Shown here piece by piece: positions 7,116 through 11,193 of a stretch of DNA of 11,193 nucleotides. This DNA is from Alphaproteobacteria bacterium. Lineage in GTDB: Bacteria; Pseudomonadota; Alphaproteobacteria; Rhizobiales; Xanthobacteraceae. Numbering within the stretch: position 1 is the stretch's first letter; every line of letters begins with the position of its first letter. Where the stretch lies: positions 1 through 11,193 of the forward strand of contig VAZL01000066.1 in NCBI GenBank assembly GCA_005883445.1. Reading direction: 5' to 3'. The position numbers and the translations under genes are program-made. The notes under the pieces are model-generated. The model did no database searches and had not been told where the DNA came from. It worked only from the letters and a program-made list of their open reading frames with translations.

Positions 7116-7874
7116 ATGGACCTCAATCTGAAAGGCCGCGTTGCTGTGGTCACCGGCGCGGGCGCGGGCATTGGTGAGGCCATTGCCGGCGCCCTTGCAA
7201 GTGAAGGGTGCTCGGTGTGGCTCGCCGACCGCGACCGCGCCGCCGCAACAAACGCCGCGGCGGCGCTGTCGTCCCACGGGCACGCCGCAACCGCCCTCGT
7301 CGTGGACGTGGCCGACGCGGCGGCGGTCTTCGCCGCCTTTGCGCAGGTCGAGAAAACGGCAGGACGGCTCGACATCCTCGTCAACGCGGCCGGCCTCATT
7401 TCGACCGGTGCGTTTGCCGACCTCCCCGCTTCGGAATGGGATCGCGTTGCGCGCGTCAATGTCGCGGGAATCCTCAATTGCGTAAAGGCGGCGATGCCCG
7501 CGGCGACCCGCCAGCGCGCGGGGCGCATCATCAATATTGCATCCGTTTCCGCCATGCGCGGCGGCGGCTCGCTCGGCAACACCATCTACGGCGCCACCAA
7601 GGCGAGCGTCGTGGCATTGACAATGGGATTGGCGCGCGAGCTCGGCCCGCTCGGCATTACGGTCAATGCGGTGGCGCCGGCCGTCGCCGACACGGCAATG
7701 ACCCGTGCGGCGCTGACGGATGACATGCGCCGGCGCATCGTCGCGCGAATCCCGCTCGGCCGGCTCGCTGCCCTGTCGGATATCGCTAACTTGGTGACGT
7801 TTCTGGCTTCCGATCGCGCCGCCTTCATCACCGGGGCGGTGATCCCGGTCGACGGCGGCATCCTCACCACCTGA
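7116..7874 (+). CDS. Short-chain dehydrogenase/reductase (SDR), classical type
   Basis: 252 residues, a standard length for a classical SDR. Rossmann nucleotide-binding motif TGAGAGIG at 13-20; Asp38 at the end of the second strand suggests NAD(H) rather than NADP(H); NAAG at 90-93; structural Asn115; catalytic Ser145, Tyr158 and Lys162 (YGATK); and the C-terminal PVDGG at 244-248. It would interconvert an alcohol and a ketone. Its place after a carboxylase, BKACE and symporter suggests oxidation of a hydroxy substrate to the ketone used by the carboxylase, or reduction of a keto intermediate; the direction is inference. It resembles 3-oxoacyl-ACP reductase (FabG) in pattern, but the context is catabolic. 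It starts 33 nt after the transporter with no clear ribosome site, so translation may be weak or coupled. Confidence 0.92.
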   Translation: MDLNLKGRVAVVTGAGAGIGEAIAGALASEGCSVWLADRDRAAATNAAAALSSHGHAATALVVDVADAAAVFAAFAQVEKTAGRLDILVNAAGLISTGAFADLPASEWDRVARVNVAGILNCVKAAMPAATRQRAGRIINIASVSAMRGGGSLGNTIYGATKASVVALTMGLARELGPLGITVNAVAPAVADTAMTRAALTDDMRRRIVARIPLGRLAALSDIANLVTFLASDRAAFITGAVIPVDGGILTT

Positions 7875-7882
7875 CACGACGC

Positions 7883-8602
7883 ATGGAGATGCAGCATCTC
7901 TTGGTCGTCGGCGTGGTGACGCTCGCAGGCTTCATGCGCGGCATCACCGGCTTCGGCGGCGCCGCGCTGATGGCGCCGCTGTTGAGCGCCATGCTCGGGC
8001 CGGTGCAGGCGGTCGTGACGGCGCTGACGCTGGAAACCGCCGCCGCCCTCATCATGTTCCCGGATGCATGGCCGCGGTTCAACCGGCGGGTGCTGCTTTA
8101 TCTGACGATCCCCGCCTGCGTCACCGTTCCGATCGGCGGCTATCTCCTTGTCAATGTCGATGCCTTTATAATGCGCAAGGTGATCGCGGGCGTCGTCGTC
8201 GTGTTCGCGCTCGCCCTCTTCTCCGGCCTGCGCTATTCGCGAGCACCGCGACCCGCGACCTCCCTTGCGCTTGGAAGCATCGTCGGCGTGCTGCTCGGCG
8301 CGACCAGCGTCGGCGCGCCTCCCGTCATCCTTTATCTGCTGGCGAGTTCCGACAGCCATACCGTCATCCGGGCGAATCTCACCGTGTTCGTGACCGCCAT
8401 ATCAGTCATCGGCCTGATCATGCTCTCGGCGATCGGCGCCATCACCGTTCCGGTCGCGGCCGACGCGGGCGTCGCCGTCATTCCGTTTCTGATCGCCACC
8501 TGGCTTGGCGGGAAGTTGTTCGGAAAAATGAACGAGCTCGTTGCGCGCCGCACGGCGCTCTCGCTCATGCTGTTCATGGGTCTCATTGGGTTGCTGGTCT
8601 AG
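7883..8602 (+). CDS. TauE/SafE-family membrane permease (sulfite/organic anion exporter-like)
   Basis: 239-residue inner-membrane protein with seven to eight hydrophobic segments covering nearly the whole chain. The first helix ends in GFMRGITGFGGAAL (16-29), the typical TauE/SafE opening, and the repeat of this pattern is seen as GSIVGVLLGATSVGAPP at about 131-147. The family exports sulfite, sulfoacetate or other organic anions, or imports some of them; many members have no known substrate. It follows the SDR gene by 8 nt and closes the operon. A role in sulfonate catabolism is possible because an NMT1/TauA-like receptor lies at the other end of the region, but no sulfonate-cleaving enzyme is present. 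An ATG at 7889 is an alternative start. Confidence 0.85.
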   Translation: MEMQHLLVVGVVTLAGFMRGITGFGGAALMAPLLSAMLGPVQAVVTALTLETAAALIMFPDAWPRFNRRVLLYLTIPACVTVPIGGYLLVNVDAFIMRKVIAGVVVVFALALFSGLRYSRAPRPATSLALGSIVGVLLGATSVGAPPVILYLLASSDSHTVIRANLTVFVTAISVIGLIMLSAIGAITVPVAADAGVAVIPFLIATWLGGKLFGKMNELVARRTALSLMLFMGLIGLLV

Positions 8603-8698
8603 CCGCTGGTCGAAGTGGCGGAATCATAATCCTCGAGCGTTGTGGGCTTTGCCGAGGTTCTGCTTCGCTGTCTCCTCACACAAGGAGCCGTTGAAAGA

Positions 8699-8716
8699 AT
8701 GCATGAATTCAGGCAT
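8699..8716. promoter_or_regulatory. 18-bp near-perfect palindrome, candidate MarR operator
   Basis: ATGCATGAATTCAGGCAT pairs with itself at 16 of 18 positions (eight of nine pairs; only 8703/8712 mismatch), centred on GAATTC. It ends 25 bp before the chosen MarR start. Length and symmetry are those of MarR-dimer operators, and the position before the regulator's own gene fits autoregulation. It also supports the start at 8742 rather than the ATG at 8703, which would lie inside it. Binding is inferred. Confidence 0.5.
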
Positions 8717-8730
8717 CACGAGGTCGTATT

Positions 8731-8734
8731 GGAG
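8731..8734 (+). promoter_or_regulatory. Ribosome binding site for the MarR-family gene
   Basis: GGAG with 7 nt spacing to the ATG at 8742 decides the start among three in-frame ATGs (8703, 8742, 8778). Confidence 0.55.
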
Positions 8735-8741
8735 AGTCCAA

Positions 8742-9266
8742 ATGCCCTCGAGAAAGCCGTCGCGTGCCCTCTCTCCGATGAAGTTGTCGGACGTTTACGT
8801 GGCACCCGGACATCTCATCCGCCGATCGCAGCAGATCGCGGTCGCAATTTTCTTCGAGGAATTCGAAGGCTACGACGTCACACCCGTTCAATATGCTGCC
8901 CTGATCGCCATTCGTGAGCGGCCCGGCATGGATCAGCGCACCCTTGTCGATCAGATTGCGATCGATCGCTCGACCATCGGCTCGATGCTCAAGACTCTGG
9001 AGAGCCGAGGGCTCATCCGTCGCGTGACGCCGAAGACCAACCAGCGGGTGAAGCAACTTTTCATTACCGAAGCGGGTGACCGTTTGTTGCAGTCGACGCG
9101 CGAGCACATCTACCGCGTTCAGGAGCGGATCCTCGCACCCCTCAACGCCAAGGAACGCAGACTCTTTACTGAGCTCTTGTCTCGCCTTGTGCACATTAAC
9201 AATGAGTTCAGCCGAGCGCCTTTGAAGATCGTTTTGCCGCAGCAAAACGCAAAAGGACGGCCCTAG
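8742..9266 (+). CDS. MarR-family transcriptional regulator
   Basis: 174-residue cytoplasmic regulator. Helices at about 17-43 form part of the dimer interface. The winged helix-turn-helix spans about 46-112: TPVQYAALIAI, then RTLVDQIAIDRSTIGSML as the helix-turn-helix (67-84), and RVTPKTNQRVKQLFIT as the wing (94-109). Helices at about 112-155 finish the dimerisation domain. MarR proteins usually repress neighbouring genes and release DNA on binding a small, often aromatic or phenolic, ligand. The gene lies 139 nt after the permease, same strand, and has its own leader palindrome, so it is probably transcribed separately. It converges with the TctC-like gene. Which target it controls is unknown. 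The reading frame is open upstream to 8541, but that part overlaps the permease gene and does not look like protein. Confidence 0.88.
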   Translation: MPSRKPSRALSPMKLSDVYVAPGHLIRRSQQIAVAIFFEEFEGYDVTPVQYAALIAIRERPGMDQRTLVDQIAIDRSTIGSMLKTLESRGLIRRVTPKTNQRVKQLFITEAGDRLLQSTREHIYRVQERILAPLNAKERRLFTELLSRLVHINNEFSRAPLKIVLPQQNAKGRP

Positions 9267-9353
9267 AAGCGGCACGTCAATGTGCATACACGTCGATACA
9301 ACTTCATGTCCTCCCCTGGAGAGTCCCGTCTCTGGCACTGCCTCATCTGGCGC

Positions 9354-10328
9354 TCACTTGGTTTCCGAAAGGCCCAGCTTCTTTGTCACCTGCGCGTAGC
9401 GCTCCATGTCCCGCTTCATGAACGCCACGTAGCTCGCCGTGCCGTTCTCCTCCATCACCATTCCGAGCTGATGCATCCGCGTCACCATGGCAGGCTCCCG
9501 CATGGCCGCCGCCACCTCTGCCTGCAGGCGCGCGATGACCTTCGGCGGCGTACCCGAGGGCGCCTGCAGCCCCATCACGGTCGCAACGTCGAAGCCCTTC
9601 TGACCTAACTCGTCGCAGGTCGGCATCGCGGGGGTGGAGGGCGAGCGCTGCAGCACGCTAACGCAATAACCGCGCAGCTTGCCGGACGCGATGAGCTCAA
9701 TGACGTTGGGTATGCCGGACCAGCCGACCTGGATCTCGCCGGTCAGGAGCCCGTTCACCATCGCTGAGCCGCCGCGATAAGGCACGTGCAGGAGTTCGAT
9801 GCCGGTTCGCTCGGCGAAGATCGCCATGGTGAGATGGTGGATCGAGCCAGCGCCGGCCGAGCCGTAGCTCATTTTGCCCGGCTGCTTCTTGGCCAGGGCG
9901 ATGAACTCGTCGAGCGTGCTGGCCGGCACGTTGGGATTGGCCGACATGATGGTCGGCAGACTGACCAGGGCGGTCACCGGTGCGAAGTCCTTGATCGGGT
10001 CGTAGCCGAGATTTGGATTGAGCGCCGGGTTGATGGCCATATTGCCGGAATCGCCGAACATCACCATGTGCCCGTCGGGCGGCGCCTTGGCCACCAGATT
10101 GGCGGCGAGGATGCCGCCGGCGCCCGGCATGTTCTCGACAATGAACGGTTTGCCGAACTTGCTGCTGAGCTTCTCGGCAAGCAGGCGCGCCAGCACGTCG
10201 GGATTGCCGCCGGGGCCCGAGGGCGCGATCAGCCGCACGGTCTGGGTGGGCCATGCGTCATCCTGGGCCATCGCCGCGGGCGAGAGCGTTGCCAGCAGCA
10301 GCGCCAGAACCGGCAACCTTCGTTGCAT
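9354..10328 (-). CDS. TctC/Bug-family periplasmic solute-binding receptor (tripartite tricarboxylate transporter type)
   Basis: 324 residues, the normal size of the family. A Sec signal peptide covers residues 1-21 (RR at 3-4, hydrophobic 5-19, cleavage after AMA). Family landmarks: GGNPDVLAR at 40-48, VENMPGAGG at 64-72, GYDPIKDFAPVT at 108-119, YGSAGAGSIHHL at 155-166 and HVPYRGG at 181-187. Such receptors bind small carboxylates, nicotinate-like or other aromatic acids in the periplasm. No TctA or TctB membrane gene is in the window, so it looks like one of the orphan receptors abundant in Bradyrhizobium and Bordetella. Two ATGs are close together (10334 and 10328); the second has better spacing from the GAGG upstream. 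It starts 11 nt after the MetE-like gene and is probably co-transcribed with it, so its ligand may relate to that enzyme's substrate. Confidence 0.9.
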   Translation of the reverse strand: MQRRLPVLALLLATLSPAAMAQDDAWPTQTVRLIAPSGPGGNPDVLARLLAEKLSSKFGKPFIVENMPGAGGILAANLVAKAPPDGHMVMFGDSGNMAINPALNPNLGYDPIKDFAPVTALVSLPTIMSANPNVPASTLDEFIALAKKQPGKMSYGSAGAGSIHHLTMAIFAERTGIELLHVPYRGGSAMVNGLLTGEIQVGWSGIPNVIELIASGKLRGYCVSVLQRSPSTPAMPTCDELGQKGFDVATVMGLQAPSGTPPKVIARLQAEVAAAMREPAMVTRMHQLGMVMEENGTASYVAFMKRDMERYAQVTKKLGLSETK

Positions 10329-10339
10329 GGTCATGGTCC

Positions 10340-11193
10340 TCAAGCGTCGCCCCAAATGTCGCGTGCAACCTCGACCACCAGGCGCAGCTTAGCCTCCTGC
10401 ACTTCCGGCGTGATCGGATTGCCGGTGTCGATGCTGGCGAAGCCGCACTGCGGGCTGACCCCGAGGCAGTTGAGATCAAGCTGCCGCGCCGCCTCCTCGA
10501 TGCGCTTCTTCAGCGCATCCTTGCTTTCCATCTTCGGCGTCTTGGTCGAGACAATGCCGAGCACCACGGTCTTGTGGGGCGGCACGAGCCGCAGCGGCGT
10601 GAATGTGCCGGCGCGCGGCGTGTCGTATTCGAGGAAGTAGAATTGGATGTTGAGCGCGTTGAACAACCGCTCGGCCACGTCGTCATAGCTCCCTTCCGAG
10701 TGCCACTGGCCGCCGCGGTTGCCGCGGCACAGATGCATGCCGATCCGCACGCCCTGCGGTGCATTCTTGAGCACACGGTTGGTGATGGCAACGTACTTGT
10801 CGATCAGCGCGCTCCAGTCGTCGCCGCGCGACTTCAAGGCGGCCTGCACCTGGGGGTCGCCGAACTTGGCGAAGGCGGTCTCGTCGATCTGTACGTAACG
10901 GCAGCCGGCTTCGGCGAGCGCCTTCAGCTCGCGGCCGAACGCTTCCACGGTGTCGTCCCAGAATTGGTCGAGGTCGGTGTAGGCGGTGGCGAGCACGGCG
11001 GCGTTGCCGCCGCGGAAATGCAGCGCGCAGGGGCCGGGGATGGTGATCTTGGGAATGAGCCGGGTGTTGGCTGCGACGAACTTGAAGTCCGGCACGTTGA
11101 TTGGGCTGGGTCCACTGCACGCGGCTTCTGACCAGCGCGACCGGTTGGCTGCCGCGCGTGCCGACGGTGCCGGTCTCGGTGCCGCCCTTGGCG
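10340..11193 (-). CDS. MetE-like (cobalamin-independent methionine synthase C-domain) zinc enzyme, partial and apparently frameshifted
   Basis: C-terminal two-thirds of a COG0620-type protein; the N-terminus lies beyond the right edge. The clear frame covers 10340-11095 (251 residues from an internal GTG that is probably not the real start). Counting from there, the barrel shows PKITIPGPCALHFRGG at 15-30, QIDETAF at 69-75, and the four expected zinc ligands: His121 and Cys123 (HLCRGN), Glu156 (YFLEYDTPRAG) and Cys217 (SPQCGFAS). Upstream of about 11100 the family-like sequence continues in a different frame (KGGTETGTVGTRG, then SRVQWTQP), so one extra base seems present near 11101. The protein is shorter than full MetE and lacks the tandem N-domain type; relatives include core-MetE methyltransferases and epoxyalkane:CoM transferase, so the reaction is uncertain. 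It precedes the TctC-like receptor gene by 11 nt. Confidence 0.8.
   Translation of the reverse strand, partial: PRAAPRPAPSARAAANRSRWSEAACSGPSPINVPDFKFVAANTRLIPKITIPGPCALHFRGGNAAVLATAYTDLDQFWDDTVEAFGRELKALAEAGCRYVQIDETAFAKFGDPQVQAALKSRGDDWSALIDKYVAITNRVLKNAPQGVRIGMHLCRGNRGGQWHSEGSYDDVAERLFNALNIQFYFLEYDTPRAGTFTPLRLVPPHKTVVLGIVSTKTPKMESKDALKKRIEEAARQLDLNCLGVSPQCGFASIDTGNPITPEVQEAKLRLVVEVARDIWGDA
11101..11102 (-). other. Probable single-base insertion (frameshift site) in the MetE-like gene
   Basis: The plus-strand text is GTTGATTGGG at 11096-11105. Removing one T at 11101-11102 joins the two frames into ...WTQPINVPDFKFV, a smooth family-like junction (the segment before TRLIPKITIP is normally of the type 'PI.V.DF.FL'). 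As written, neither frame alone gives a sensible protein across this point. It may be a real mutation or a sequencing/assembly error. Confidence 0.55.

Noticed and set aside
7079..7175. ATG overlapping the transporter stop as ATGA, a tempting coupled start for the SDR gene
   Set aside because: It is out of frame with the SDR (offset 37 nt) and soon loses any family resemblance. The SDR must start at 7116.
6183..7877. 564-codon open frame on the minus strand opposite the transporter and SDR genes
   Set aside because: Low-complexity, Arg/His/Asp-rich translation typical of an antisense shadow. The plus-strand genes carry clear motifs over the same bases.
8703..8741. Upstream ATG at 8703 as start of the MarR gene
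   Set aside because: It lies inside the palindrome, has poorer ribosome-site spacing, and adds 13 residues without resemblance to the family; 8742 has GGAG at 7 nt.
8603..8741. Small gene or terminator in the 139-bp gap after the permease
   Set aside because: Short open frames here continue from shadow frames and show no ribosome site plus family features. A 4-bp CCGC/GCGG repeat is too weak to be a terminator.
9267..9353. Terminator between the convergent MarR and TctC-like genes
   Set aside because: Only an imperfect GAGAG/CTCT repeat around 9320-9335 with no T-run on either strand; not strong enough to call.

Overview
This is a GC-rich (clearly above 60% by eye) bacterial chromosome window with catabolic gene content. 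It contains IclR and MarR regulators, a beta-keto acid cleavage enzyme (BKACE), an MHS-type symporter, a TctC/Bug receptor and tight operons with stop/start overlaps. This mixture fits a soil alphaproteobacterium (Hyphomicrobiales/Bradyrhizobium-like), although a betaproteobacterium cannot be excluded. No RNA genes, insertion sequences or CRISPR arrays were seen.

Layout. On the minus strand, positions 1979 to 1 hold an IclR-family regulator, a biotin carboxyl carrier protein (accB-like) coupled to it by an ATGA overlap, and the first 181 codons of an ABC-type solute-binding protein. A 108-bp divergent intergenic region (1980-2087) carries a 9-bp inverted repeat. From it a plus-strand operon runs to 8602: biotin carboxylase (accC-like, GTG start), a stand-alone DRE-TIM carboxyltransferase related to pyruvate carboxylase and oxaloacetate decarboxylase alpha, a BKACE (DUF849) enzyme, an MHS-family MFS symporter, an SDR dehydrogenase and a TauE/SafE-type permease. 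A MarR-family regulator (8742-9266) follows, with an almost perfect 18-bp palindrome in its leader. Converging on it from the right on the minus strand are a TctC/Bug periplasmic receptor (9354-10328) and a MetE-like zinc methyltransferase cut by the window edge (10340-11193), which carries an apparent 1-nt frameshift.

How the genes may work together. The three carboxylase parts (BC, BCCP, CT) make a complete split biotin-dependent carboxylase, encoded on both sides of one regulator and its probable operator. The CT family makes beta-keto acids by carboxylating a carbon next to a carbonyl, and BKACE consumes beta-keto acids together with acetyl-CoA. The simplest inferred scheme is: secondary alcohol to ketone (SDR); ketone plus bicarbonate to beta-keto acid (carboxylase); beta-keto acid plus acetyl-CoA to acyl-CoA plus acetoacetate (BKACE). 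The symporter and/or ABC receptor would supply the substrate. The true substrate is unknown. Departures of the CT from the usual pyruvate/oxaloacetate pocket motifs argue against it being an ordinary pyruvate carboxylase.
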